Assembly: GCA_002786025.1 (NCBI GenBank)
Contig: NHNW01000009.1
Span: 812,376-876,375, forward strand
DNA length: 64,000 nucleotides
From: Zasmidium citrigriseum
Lineage: Eukaryota; Ascomycota; Dothideomycetes; Mycosphaerellales; Mycosphaerellaceae
Reading direction: 5' to 3'
The translations under genes were made by a program, and so were the position numbers. The first letter of the stretch is position 1; every line of letters begins with the position of its first letter. Under the pieces are notes generated by a model, which saw nothing but the letters and a program-made list of their open reading frames with translations, did not search any database and was not told the DNA's origin. This document shows positions 1-9,976 of the stretch, in pieces.

Positions 1-665
1 CTTCGGTGCGCTGCGCAATCCACATTTCCTCAAGATTGTAGCGATGTAGGGGTGGTACTTGAGATACGATCCGTACAAGACCGCGTAGAACTTCCACTCC
101 TTCATCAAAGTCTGGATGCGGTCCACGTCGGGATCCTCCTCAAGGAAACCGGCAAACTGGCCAGTCGTAGTAGCCAGCATTGTCTCGTAGGCGTAACGCG
201 CCAGGAGAGGAGACAACTCCACAGGCTCGCCCCTCTCGGCGGCATTGGCAAGCAGTCTGACGAACTGATAGTTGCACTTGTCGATAAGATGCTCATTGCG
301 AAACACGTTGGCCATAGTGAGGGACTGTTCAAGATTCTGCAGAGCGGTGGTGTCGACAGCGAAAAAGGCGCGGTCCAGTTTTGGGATGTACACAAGGCCC
401 TTGTCGGACAAGCTGTACTCGATCGGGCCGATCTGGATGAGGGGGCCTGCAAAATGTGAGTCGCGGACTTGAAACATCGTGCAGGCTTCACTCTACCGTG
501 TTTCTCGTGAAGGCGGCCGACTGCCAGCCTATAAGAGCCGCGCAGGACGTGGTACACTTTCCACAGCCGAGTCAGTTTGGCCACGAAGGGGCCTGGGATG
601 CCGTTGAGGAAGCGCTTGATGAAGGGCCACTTGGACGGCTTCGTCATGGTTTCGAGTGTTGGCAT
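1..665 (-). CDS. Cytochrome P450, N-terminal part (cut by left edge)
   Basis: Heme-thiolate monooxygenase of the fungal pisatin-demethylase/benzoate-hydroxylase-like P450 group; substrate unknown. Two exons are seen, 665-497 and 446 to the window edge, around a 50-bp GTAGAG..GCAG intron (496-447). The spliced protein has the typical entry PGPFVAKLTRLW, then HEKHG joined to PLIQIGPIEYS, the usual beta-1 start of this group. About 205 residues are present; the heme-binding Cys region and I-helix lie outside the window. There is no clear N-terminal membrane anchor before the proline-rich hinge, so the ATG at 665 may not be the true start and a further upstream exon is possible. It is divergent from the SDH assembly factor. 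Family assignment is firm, subfamily is not. Confidence 0.82.
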
Positions 666-1317
666 TGTGCCGTGGATGTTGATGGATTGAATGAAGCGTG
701 AAGTACTCTTAGCGTGATTGAGGTCGGCGTCTTTGTCGCGGCTCCGATGGTGGAAGGCGCGATGGAAAGGCGTTTGATGTTGGTTCGAGTATACGGCGAC
801 GTGGTGGAAGTACTTGGATCAGTGTCGATGAGTGCGAGGCAGAGTGGGTGAGGAGAGAGAAGAGAAGCAAAAAAGCAAGAGTAAGAGGCTATATGAAGTT
901 TCGGTGTCCTTCGCACCTGCCTTCACATGAAGAAGCCACATGCTTGCTCTCACTTCACTTCACTCCATCCTATTGTCATCCATCCACCGACTTCGAACCA
1001 CGCCAAACTTGGCCATTTTTCGGCGACAACAAGCCGTTCCATTACCACTCGATCTTCCAAACGCGTCTGCCATCATTTCCTGCTGTAGACAAATACCATT
1101 TTCGGTCATACCAGGCATGAGGTGGAATGAAATCGGAGTACAGCGGACGAAGGCAAACAGCTGAAGTCAAAGACCAATTCCTTATTCCCGGCGCTTGCAA
1201 CTCATTGGCTCATCACATCTCCGGGATCGCTGGTCGTCGCCTCTGACGACAACATTTAGTCCGCCGCAAAGAAACCCTCCACCAAACATCCAACTATCAC
1301 CAGAACACCCCTCCAAA
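666..1317. promoter_or_regulatory. Divergent intergenic region, P450 / SDHAF4
   Basis: 652 bp between two divergently read start codons. It must hold both promoters and 5' leaders. No recognisable RNA gene, repeat or conserved ORF is visible; the short open frames here lack family resemblance. Confidence 0.5.
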
Positions 1318-1800
1318 ATGCAATCGACAACTCGAATCGCGCGCACAATCCGCCCAGGCTTCTTCAAACGCACCCTCACAACCACGCCACCTCTCCGCTC
1401 CCGCTGGTCAACAGGGCCCTCGCCCCCACGCCTCCCCAAAGAAGAGCAAGAAATCTTCGAGAAACTGCAACAACAATCCACAGGAGCGTTTAGTACGCCT
1501 CGCCAACTCGACCAAGAAACCGCCAAATCATTATCAGAAGAGGACGATGGCGGGCTAGATCTCGGCGGCGCCCGTTCCGGCGAAGCCGACAAAATGCTCG
1601 AGCAACTCCGCGAACGCGCACGACTCGCCGCGAAAGGTGACGGAGAAGAACTACATCCGAATGTAAGGAGGGGTGCGGCGCCGGAGTTTGAGGGCGATAC
1701 GAATCCCAATACGGGAGAGGTTGGAGGGCCGAAGAATGAGCCGTTGAGGTGGGGGGTTGAGGGGGATTGGAGTTATAATGGACGGGTGACGGATTTCTGA
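1318..1800 (+). CDS. SDH8: Succinate dehydrogenase assembly factor 4, mitochondrial
   Basis: Small matrix chaperone (SDHAF4/Sdh8, DUF1674) that binds the flavinylated catalytic subunit of complex II before assembly. The single-exon 160-residue protein begins with a basic, Ser/Thr-rich presequence (MQSTTRIARTIRPGFFKR) and ends with the family signature: NPNTGEVGGPKNEP, then a W-rich stretch closing in GRVTDF. The conserved C-terminus is what identifies the family. The start at 1318 is chosen because it directly precedes the targeting peptide; an in-frame TTG further upstream is not used. The central 80 residues are charged and poorly conserved, as in other fungi. The stop codon lies 93 bp from the stop of the convergent thioesterase gene. 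Confidence 0.9.
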   Translation: MQSTTRIARTIRPGFFKRTLTTTPPLRSRWSTGPSPPRLPKEEQEIFEKLQQQSTGAFSTPRQLDQETAKSLSEEDDGGLDLGGARSGEADKMLEQLRERARLAAKGDGEELHPNVRRGAAPEFEGDTNPNTGEVGGPKNEPLRWGVEGDWSYNGRVTDF

Positions 1801-1893
1801 AGAGCTTGGAAAAATTGTATGTCTAGTGTCTAGAGCTGTATACATACGTGTGTTGTATCAAGAGCAAGGGTCAAGACAAAGAGCAGGACGACA

Positions 1894-2740
1894 TTACATC
1901 CTCGTCTCAGCATCGACATTGTACTTGTTATGCTCGCACGTCGCGATCTCAGCGCCATCCCGTTCGCGTTTCAGGACGCCTTTGAGGAGACATAATCGCT
2001 TGCCGGCGTGGACGATCTATGGAACATCAGCTTCAACCCACACCACACACCACTATAACAACCCTCGGTGTTCCGGTCAAAGTGGAAGATGCCTCTAGCA
2101 ATCCCCAGAATTCTCGAGAAGGGCTAAGAGCGCAACAAGCCCTTTGGTGGCTTGGAATCGCGTGCTCTCGTGGAGAGAGCTCATGTTCCAGTTTGAGCGG
2201 AAGAAGAAGGGAAGGGGTCAACTTACTTCGCAGTCCAATAATAATATTTCGCCCTCGGTGGCGGGCCGCAAATACGTACAATTCAACGTCCTCGTCGTGC
2301 CATACGTTGTCCAGAACCCAGGCTTCGCAATCAAAAACAACAACCAACTCGTCCCGATATCGAAGATCGTCGCGATTGCTCCACCATGCAGACTCCCAGT
2401 CGGATTGAGGTACTCGGATTGCACTGGGAAACGATAGATCAGGCGGCCCGTCGTCGGGGACGTTTGGGTGGCGGAGACGACCTCGAGAGACTCGAGCCAG
2501 GTGGTTGTGAAGAGGCCGGGGCGGTCTTCGCGGTTCTGTAAGGAGATGGGATCAGTGGGATGGAGGGACTGGGTGTGAAAAGATCGATATGTATAAGGAG
2601 TGGCCAGAAATGATGTGTTGTGGTCGAGCGTTCAAGGAAGAGATTCGGCTTTGAGAGTGTTGCTTGCTTACCGCCTGTGCGATCTCCTTTGGATCGAAAG
2701 CCTCCTTGAATTTCTCCAACAATTCGTTTTGCTCTCCCAT
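1894..2740 (-). CDS. Hotdog-fold acyl-CoA thioesterase (PaaI/THEM2-like)
   Basis: Predicted acyl-CoA thioester hydrolase of the 4HBT superfamily. Exons 2740-2672, 2535-2227 and 2016-1894 join in phase to give 166 residues. The core shows the family motif [20 protein letters not shown], where HGG starts the long hotdog helix, followed by [12 protein letters not shown] and [11 protein letters not shown] across the last splice junction, which restores a well-known PaaI strand pair and supports the splice. The start at 2740 ([11 protein letters not shown]) is preferred; an in-frame ATG 15 codons upstream (2785) is possible. The two introns, 136 and 210 bp, are much longer than the roughly 50-bp norm of this window. 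The physiological substrate cannot be told from the sequence. Confidence 0.83.
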
Positions 2741-2963
2741 CGTAACCGTCGTCCTTATGCGTGTTGTATCTTTCGTGGAGTGCATTGTGCATTCGCGTGA
2801 GCGATCCTTGCTCGTTGGGCGAGATGCCGAGGCAGCGTGAAGCCAGATCGCTTGGAGGGTCGATGATGAAAGTTGTGGACAGATAGGACAAGGTCGAAGG
2901 AGAAGACGTCGAGGTCGAAAGGCGCAGAGAAACGCCTTCCAGATCCAGGAGCAGAGAGACGGT

Positions 2964-3994
2964 CTACCCTTCCAACCTCTCCACCTCCTCCCTCACTCTC
3001 AAAATCTCCTCCAACACCTCCCCATACTCCCTTGCTAAGCCCTCCCCTCCGCCCCGTCCATATTCTTCGAACAAACCCTGGCAATCTCTAACCCTCCTCC
3101 TCAACCCAGCTGCCTCCCTCTCCAGCCCCTCCATTCGTCCTCTCAGCACCTCCTGCATGCCCTCATCCCCCACAACCGCCACCAACCCGTTCAACTGCAC
3201 CTGCACCTTCGCATGCATAGCCTTACTCACCGTCGCCAAATACTCCGCCTTAGCTTTCGTAGCGCGGGACACAGAGCCATGGATCGTCTGTTCTAAGGTG
3301 CGGATGCAAGTCTCGATGGCCTCGCGGGTAAGAGTGTGGATGTGCGTTGTGGCGTGGATGAGTTGCAGACGAGCGCTGGTGACACCTTTCGTGGAATCTG
3401 AGATGGAGGTTTGGAGGTTTTGGATGTGAGAGGGGAGATCTCGCCAGTCGAAAGTTTTGGATTGGGAGATTAGGCGGGCGAGGGTTGTTATGTCTTCGGC
3501 TGCGGCGTGCGAGACGACAAGGGCGATGAGGGCGATGTTTTCCTTTAGATAAAATACCATCAATAAAGCTCCCATATTGGTATTGATGACTTTACCTTGA
3601 ATTTCTCAACATCATCCCTCAACAACCCCATATCCTCTTTTGAAAGTCTTGCATTCAGCGTCGCGGCGATAATTCCCACCAATTCCTGCAGCTACACCTC
3701 GACACTATCAGCACCGACATCTCCTCCCTCCAACTCGCAACCCAAACATACCTCAGTCGGAAGATCATCGCCTCGATACGAAAGTGCAGACAAGTACGAT
3801 CTGATGAGATTTTGCTTGGCCGCGGCGACTCTCGCCTTCCTTAGTTCCTGTTGAAACGCATCTCGTTCCTTCTGCGCCTTCGCGTCGATTTTCGTCGTAC
3901 CGTCCTCGTCCAGCTTATTCGTGCACAAATCGCGAAAGAGGGCGCCGAATTGCGGGTTGGCCGAGAGAACTTCCGGGTCGACCGGTGGGAGCAT
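2964..3994 (-). CDS. Conserved fungal coiled-coil protein, function unknown
   Basis: Not recognised beyond a general resemblance to ascomycete hypothetical proteins. Exons 3994-3752, 3691-3596 and 3542-2964 give 305 residues. The protein starts MLPPVDPEVLSANPQFGALF, followed by a Lys/Glu-rich helical segment, a short middle exon (LQELVGIIAATLNARLSKED) and a long, almost entirely helical C-terminal half with heptad-like spacing and a final Arg/Glu-rich coiled coil. No signal peptide or membrane segment is seen. An upstream in-frame ATG at 4075 would add a 27-residue Ser/Thr-rich tail but reads like 5' leader. Intron 1 has two possible acceptors 6 nt apart. A role in a coiled-coil assembly is only a guess. 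Confidence 0.72.
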
Positions 3995-4183
3995 GCTGAA
4001 AGGTGATGTTTTGTTGTTTGTAGAAGGAGGTGAAGTTGAAGTTTGGGATTTGAAGGTTGGAGGAAAGCGGGACATGGATGTACAAGGATCATTTCAATGC
4101 CACCCCAAACAATCTGGGTATCTGTCTAAAGTCACTACGATCTATATCTATGCAGTCCTGTTCCATCCTGTAATACTACTAAT

Positions 4184-5947
4184 TCACAACAACCCGACAT
4201 GTTCGCACACGTCAAGAACGAAAGTCCCTACACCACCTCCAAGGCTCACCATCGTGGCGATGACCGGCAGACTGACGACCAAATCCACAGCGCGGATCCA
4301 GAATAGAAACATCAAAAGGAAGAGCCTCAGAATGTAGTCCTTCCACATCAGCTCGGGCTTGTGCCCTCGGCTGTAAGTCGAGTCCACAAACTCGAACGGC
4401 AGTTTTGCCCCAAGATGCTCGATGGCCACTCGCAAGCCGCTGCTGAAGCCGTCTTCATGGAATCCGTACTTCGTCCATGCACCGCAATAGCTCACGCCAC
4501 GGGTGTTCTGTATCCTCTCCAGCTGCTTTTGCGCTTTCACGGCCTCCACAGTGTACAAAGGATGTCGATAGACAAATTTGCCTTGTGTGAGCTGTGGATC
4601 TGGCTCCCGGTCAGGGTTCATCGTGACTAGTATTGGTCCAAACATTTTCTCGTCAAAGTGTTGGAGGATGTTCATGCAGTACGTCAAGCTGACGCCTGCT
4701 GGGTGAGACATCTTCGAAGGCGACGAGTTGACGAGATAGTTCCACGCGGTCCATACTTCTCGTCGCTTCGGCATGAGTGCAAGATCTGAGTGAAGGTAGG
4801 CCACATTCTCAGTAGTCTGGAATGTCGACAAGATGTCAACCTCTTCCTGTGAGACATACTGCACCCCACTGGAGGCCTTGACAAAGCCGTTCGACTTCTT
4901 CATGCTACCCGCCTTGGTAGGGGTACTCGAAGCGCTGGCCGTGCTGGAGGAGGAAGATGCAGGCCGCGCTGCACCATGTTTCGCAAGAAGGGGTAACACT
5001 TCATCCCCATGGCACGCAAGGATGACATGGTCGAATGCGTCGCCTTCAATACGTCCCGACTTTGCATTGATCCATGAGACAGTCACCAGGCCTTCCCCCT
5101 CTCGGTCAGGTCTCAGCACATTTGCGACTTCGCATGAGGTGTGAAGATGAAGACGATCGTCAGGGAATTGATCCACAATCGCATCGATGTATCTTTGGGA
5201 GCCACCTGGAATCGTGAGCCATGGAGGTCGTTCGGCCAAAGTAGAAAGTAAATGGTGATTCCACATGAAGCGCACCAGAGTCCTGGCTGGGAACTCCAAG
5301 CTGCACTTGTCCGGCGACGTACTCCAGACAGCAGCTGTCATGGGGATAAGGTAATCGTCACGGAAGCCTTGCGAGTAGCCTTCTCTGTCCAAGTACTCGC
5401 CAATGGACATATTAGCAATCTCGTTCCTGATCTTCTTTGGCGAGCCGAGTCTGTCAACGCCATCTTCGTCCTCGTCAGCCAACAAATCCAAGGCAAATTG
5501 GTTGAAGCGAATAATGTCGAAAATCATCCGCCAATGTCTCGGACTGAAAATGTTTCGCCGTTGAGCAAAGATGCCCTGACCCTCACCAGACCACTCGAAA
5601 GCCCCATGGTCGCGGGAGACTCCAAAGGTCATGAACGTCTCGACGGGATCGACGCCAACTTCCTTCAAAAATCGAATAAAGTTTGGATAGGTAGCCGTGT
5701 TCATGACAATGAAGCCAGTATCGACCGGAACCGTCTCATCGCCATGTTGCCAGTTCTGCGTATTCGTGTGGCCGCCTAGCTTCTCGGACTTCTCAAAGAC
5801 GTGGACCTCGGAGTCGCTATCTCTCAGCGCCCACGCCGCACCAAGGCCAGCGCAGCCGCTGCCTACGATGGCGACCTTCCTAGGCATCCGCTTCCTCGCG
5901 CTGTTGGGCGACTGGGCCTCGGGCTGCTTCCTTTTGAACAGCTTCAT
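4184..5947 (-). CDS. FAD-dependent amine-oxidase-like protein (COG2907 type)
   Basis: Single-exon 587-residue flavoprotein. Residues about 24-55 form the FAD-binding Rossmann fold (VAIVGSGCAGLGAAWAL, then EVHVFEKSEKLGGHTNT, the usual acidic residue plus GG doublet). The middle resembles the NAD/FAD-binding amine oxidase superfamily of COG2907, and a further FAD-contact region is near RGVSYCGAWTKYGFHEDG, where GFHEDGFSSGL matches the family's C-terminal motif. The last 70 residues carry two hydrophobic segments, suggesting membrane attachment. Bacterial relatives are commonly next to cyclopropane fatty-acid synthase and DUF1365 genes, so a role in lipid modification is an inference; no such neighbour is visible here. 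The start ATG at 5947 begins a short basic leader (MKLFKRKQPEAQ). Confidence 0.85.
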   Translation of the reverse strand: MKLFKRKQPEAQSPNSARKRMPRKVAIVGSGCAGLGAAWALRDSDSEVHVFEKSEKLGGHTNTQNWQHGDETVPVDTGFIVMNTATYPNFIRFLKEVGVDPVETFMTFGVSRDHGAFEWSGEGQGIFAQRRNIFSPRHWRMIFDIIRFNQFALDLLADEDEDGVDRLGSPKKIRNEIANMSIGEYLDREGYSQGFRDDYLIPMTAAVWSTSPDKCSLEFPARTLVRFMWNHHLLSTLAERPPWLTIPGGSQRYIDAIVDQFPDDRLHLHTSCEVANVLRPDREGEGLVTVSWINAKSGRIEGDAFDHVILACHGDEVLPLLAKHGAARPASSSSSTASASSTPTKAGSMKKSNGFVKASSGVQYVSQEEVDILSTFQTTENVAYLHSDLALMPKRREVWTAWNYLVNSSPSKMSHPAGVSLTYCMNILQHFDEKMFGPILVTMNPDREPDPQLTQGKFVYRHPLYTVEAVKAQKQLERIQNTRGVSYCGAWTKYGFHEDGFSSGLRVAIEHLGAKLPFEFVDSTYSRGHKPELMWKDYILRLFLLMFLFWIRAVDLVVSLPVIATMVSLGGGVGTFVLDVCEHVGLL

Positions 5948-6494
5948 CAGGACGTGATTCGAATAGTGTTAAACATTACAGGCGGAATGGAATAGATGGA
6001 AGAGGAGTGGGAAGGATGGAAGCTGGTGGGAAACTCGCCTGGTTCTGGTCGGCCAATGATGAGGTCAGGGAGCCGAAAGAGGCAAGGGTGGAGGAGCAAC
6101 CTTGTCTTTCACATGAATCGCTGCGAAGTTCTGCAGGTAGACAGGATTGCTGTTGATGCTCTGTGAGTGGCTGTTGATTGATGGATGATAAGCTGTATGA
6201 TTAGGGAGTCGTTGGTAGCACAAAGTGAATGCACGTTGTCTGCGAGCGCCTTCTAGCCCAGAACGCCACACAACGGTTCGGCGCTTTCAGCCACTTCAAC
6301 GCCGCGACTGACCACCCAGCACCTCCACGAGCATCATCCTTCGAGGCTCCAACATTATCCACCACACAATTGCCAAACACCTTCAAACCGTTAGCACCAC
6401 CGTCGCATACCATCAGACATCCAGTTCACTTCACGACACCACCTCTAGAGCTGCTCTCAGTCCACACCAATCACCCGCGCCATCCGCCGTGACC
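5948..6494. promoter_or_regulatory. Divergent intergenic region, flavoprotein / VTI1
   Basis: 547 bp between divergent start codons, holding both promoters and the VTI1 5' leader. The part before VTI1 is rich in C and A, typical of fungal leaders. No other feature seen. Confidence 0.5.
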
Positions 6495-7231
6495 ATGTCC
6501 AACCCACTCGACACCGAGGCAGGCTCCGAGCTCTTCAGCAACTACGAAGCCGAACTAAAGCTGGTCCAAGCCGACATCTCGCAGAAACTCGACCAAATCC
6601 CCGAACTGCAAGGCGAGCCACGCAAAGCTGCCGTTGCGCAGGCCGAGCGAGCACTAGACGAGGCCAAAGAGCTGCTGGACTCCATGCGACTGGAGAAACA
6701 GAACATCCCCCAGGCATCGAAAGTGAAAGTCAACCAGCGATTCCGAAACTACGAGAGTGATGTGGATGCGGCGAAGCGGAAACTCACGAGCTTGCGGGAA
6801 GATCGGTCGGCCTTGTTTGGCAAGCGGTATACGGATAATCCCACGCAAGATGATCAGTTGGAACAGAGGCAGCAGCTTCTCAGTGGGACGGATAGACTGG
6901 AGCGATCGAGTGGAAGGTTGAGGGAGTCGCAGAGGATTGCGTTGGAGACGGAGGATATCGGCCGGAATACCCTCGCGGACTTGGGCAGACAAAGAGAGAC
7001 TATTGAGCATACTCGTAGTACGCTGTTGGAGAGTGAGGGATATACCGACAGAAGCAACAAGACTTTGAAGGGCATGGCGAGAAGGTACTTACCCAGCTTG
7101 TGGTGATTTAAAGGCAAGCATCTCTGACTGACTTGGATTATAGAATGGCTACCAACAAGATCATCACAGTGGCAATCATCACCGTGCTGGTGATTTTGAT
7201 CATTGCGGTTGTTGTCAGCAAGTTCAGATGA
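6495..7231 (+). CDS. VTI1: Qb-SNARE Vti1
   Basis: v/t-SNARE acting in Golgi-to-endosome and vacuolar fusion. Exons 6495-7084 and 7144-7231 flank a 59-bp intron and give 225 residues, the usual length. The N-terminal three-helix domain (NYEAELKLVQADISQKLDQI) is followed by the Qb SNARE motif (GRQRETIEHTRSTLLESEGY) with the expected central Gln, then KGMARR joined by splicing to MATNKII and a single C-terminal membrane anchor of Ile/Val/Leu ending in SKFR, with almost nothing lumenal. The start at 6495 has a strong context (gaccATGtcc); an in-frame GTG two codons earlier is not used. The intron separates the SNARE motif from the anchor. The gene converges on the F-box-like gene with 95 bp between stops. 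Confidence 0.94.
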
Positions 7232-7326
7232 TCGACTACGGACGACACGAAGGAATTCAGAGGCGCATGGAAATGGAAAGGCATGGTATCAACAACTTTA
7301 ATTCTCTTGTACAGGTTCAATCGACT

Positions 7327-8214
7327 TCATACCTCGAACGTCGTCTTCAACCACCGATTACTCAACATCTTCGACAAGGTCAAGCACCTAGCACCCGTCA
7401 GCCTCATATCCTTCTTCATCACAACTTTCTGCTCCGCTGACCCAGCAGGTTGACACTTCCTCCACGCAGCCAAATACCTCTCAAACGCCTCCTCCCTCCC
7501 CACGGGCATCTTCACCGGCGCTGTAACTTTCTCATTCGCATGCTGCATCAACGCCTCCATGGCATCCTCGCTCCCGACGCCAGAAAATCCACATTGGAAT
7601 TTGAACTTCGTCGGTCCTAGACTTCGAAATCCTTGTGCGGCGTAGAGGACGGCGGTCGGTTTACTCGCCAATGTCGGACTGATCGCGCAGAACTCCAGTG
7701 TTAAGAGTTTGAGTGGCTTTTCTCGTTCTGCGAGAACGGCTTTCAGCCACCCGAGTAATGCGATGAGAACATCGTCCCTCTCCCTTTCGCCCGTCACGAA
7801 TAGGGTGAGCTTCATCCTCTGCGCCCTCTGAAACACGCACGTATAATCCCTCAGCGCACCGACTCTCGTCTGCAGCGCCCAATGAGAACTGTAGAAGAGC
7901 AGTTCGTGTCGATTATACAGGATTTCAACCGCTTCGTCGTACATCCGTCGACATACGAGCAGGACGTTCATAAAGCGGCGCGTCGTTTTGGGATCCTTCC
8001 ACGTCCAGACGTCGCGTGTGATGTATAGTGAACGAGATTTTGTCGGACCGACGACTTGGTCGTAGATGCAGAGGCGGATTTCGGGGGGGAGACGGGTGAA
8101 GAGGGAGGAGTTGAGTTGGGGATTTGTTTGGCCGTGCATTTGGAGTAAGTTGGTGTTGTTTGTTGAAATTGAAGATGACATTATTATTTTGCTGAATCGA
8201 TATACAGGTGCCAT
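7327..8214 (-). CDS. F-box-like / DUF7730-type protein
   Basis: A 295-residue single-exon protein of a large Dothideomycete family. After a polar N-terminus it has FTRLPPEIRLCIYDQVVG, the F-box-like LPxEIRxxIY motif, then FMNVLLVCRRMYDEAVEILY, the usual second helix pair. The remainder is a mixed helical region of unknown fold. Such proteins are presumed substrate receptors or orphan F-box relatives, but no interaction domain can be read from the C-terminus. An ATG at 8181 (MSSSIST) is an equally reasonable start. The function is not known. Confidence 0.72.
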   Translation of the reverse strand: MAPVYRFSKIIMSSSISTNNTNLLQMHGQTNPQLNSSLFTRLPPEIRLCIYDQVVGPTKSRSLYITRDVWTWKDPKTTRRFMNVLLVCRRMYDEAVEILYNRHELLFYSSHWALQTRVGALRDYTCVFQRAQRMKLTLFVTGERERDDVLIALLGWLKAVLAEREKPLKLLTLEFCAISPTLASKPTAVLYAAQGFRSLGPTKFKFQCGFSGVGSEDAMEALMQHANEKVTAPVKMPVGREEAFERYLAAWRKCQPAGSAEQKVVMKKDMRLTGARCLTLSKMLSNRWLKTTFEV

Positions 8215-8417
8215 TGAGTGATTTTATACATGTGAAGATGCAAGGTGGCTGTGTGCGAAGATCGCTGCCTGCCTGAAAAGCCGTTGGCAAGCCCAGCACA
8301 GCAAAGCCTCGAAAGAGGCCGCCTGCAAGACTCACGCAATCCTTCCACTACATTATCAACATCATGCCTACTCAAAACGTGATACACAAATCCCCAACCC
8401 TCCCATACCAATCTGGC

Positions 8418-9578
8418 TCATTTCACAAACTCCATCAACGCCCCATCAACCTCCTTCGGATGGGAAAAACTCAAAAAGTGCTCCCCTCCCTCCACAATCC
8501 TCAAGTCCTTACTCTTCGCATTCACAAACATTTCAATCTCGATCTTCGCATTCGCGGGCGTGTACACCGGATCCGCCGTCCCATGGAGCCAAAGCACCGG
8601 ACATCGAACATCGAAAAGTCGACCGTGAAGGCCGTCTCGTTCGCGAAGATTGATAGCCGCCATGCGGATTCGACGACGGCCTGAGTCGCCGGTGTAGTTC
8701 GACTGGATCGTCTCCCTAATGATCACATCAGCTCAATCCCATCAACGAAGCCCAGGGGAGACATACACCCAAAACTCCCTCGTCTCAGTGGGACACCCCT
8801 TCCCAAACCCAATATCGATCAAAAAATCACAATACTCCCGACTAGGCTTAAAATCCGACGTCTCGTTATTCGTCGTCCATTCATCGATGTTCCCCGTGAG
8901 GAGTTCGGGACCGTTCCAACAGCCCAATGTTCTTGTCCGTTCAGACTCGTAGTCCATGGAGGTGCCAAGGGGGATGATGCCGGCGATCTAGTCGAACGTT
9001 AGTCTTATTGAGGGTGAGGTATGGATGGGGATGGGGAGATATCACTCTATCCGGCGCGAGAAGTGCCATCCGCACGGTAATCCAACCCCCTTGACTCGTC
9101 CCCAGGACGTAGACGTTGCCTTTGATCCCCAACGCATCAAGCACCTGTAAATTCATAATCGCCGTGTCCCAGTACGTGAAATTCTCACTCTTTGTCCTCC
9201 TATAACACAATCAGCACTCCTCACTCAAGAAAGGGTGGATACTCACGTCTGCCCATGCCCCAAAAGCTCAATCGCAATCAAATTCATCCGTCCATTCAAC
9301 TCCTCATTCCCAAACTGTCCACGATACAATTCCGAACTCGTCGTAAAACTATTCACCATCACAAGCGTAGGTTTCTTGCTATCATACGCCCTGGGCATCT
9401 GATACGCCGCGTCGATGCCTCCCAAATGGGGGACCTTCACAATCTTGATATTCGGCATCTTCTTGTCTTTCTCGTTGCTGGTATCGAAAGTTTTGATATT
9501 TGAGGGTGTGAACTGCGCAACAAGTTCCAAAATCCTTTGTTCAGCAACAGAAGCAGCGTGCCGGATTTTGGTCGTCAT
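8418..9578 (-). CDS. Alpha/beta hydrolase
   Basis: Serine hydrolase of the alpha/beta superfamily; substrate unknown. Four exons (9578-9247, 9199-9046, 8987-8767, 8715-8418) join in phase to 334 residues, with introns of 47, 58 and 51 bp. The nucleophile elbow is GTSQGGW, the acid is likely Asp in LHGTADPVY, and the base His lies in EGGEHFLSF near the C-terminus, so all three triad positions are in order. MNLIAIELLGHGQT and the following strand match the oxyanion-side core. No signal peptide is seen at the chosen ATG (9578, MTTKIRHAAS), suggesting an intracellular enzyme. The frame alone is broken into pieces; only splicing restores the fold. Confidence 0.86.
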
Positions 9579-9976
9579 GAAGTTCGAGTATATATGTAGT
9601 TGAAGGTGGGTCAGGTGGAGTTCTGGTGTGTTGTCATCGCGGACTCTTCGGCTTTGATCGAGGATGAGGAGGTGCAGTACGTAGTATGTGTACATCGTCT
9701 ACCCCTCTTTGGTTCATTGCGGGATGCAAGGTACGAGGGTTCTGTGTCGATGGAGAGATGGAAGCAGCTGCGGGGTGAAGTGAAGTCGAAAGACAGGGAA
9801 CATCGGACCTGGTCTGTGGTAACTGTTCCTTGTATTCTCTGTCGCTACTTGTAAACTCTCATCAACTACACGTGGGTATACCGGAGGTCGTGCGAAAGAC
9901 CTCAACTTTTGCTCCAAAATGAGAAAACACACAAGTAATGCGCTGCGTCGTCCACAGCTAAACGATTAGTCGTCGA
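9579..9976. other. Intergenic region, nothing recognised
   Basis: 398 bp between the 5' end of the hydrolase gene and the 3' end of the CSC1-like gene on the same strand. It should contain the hydrolase promoter and the CSC1 3' end. No feature is recognisable. Confidence 0.4.
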
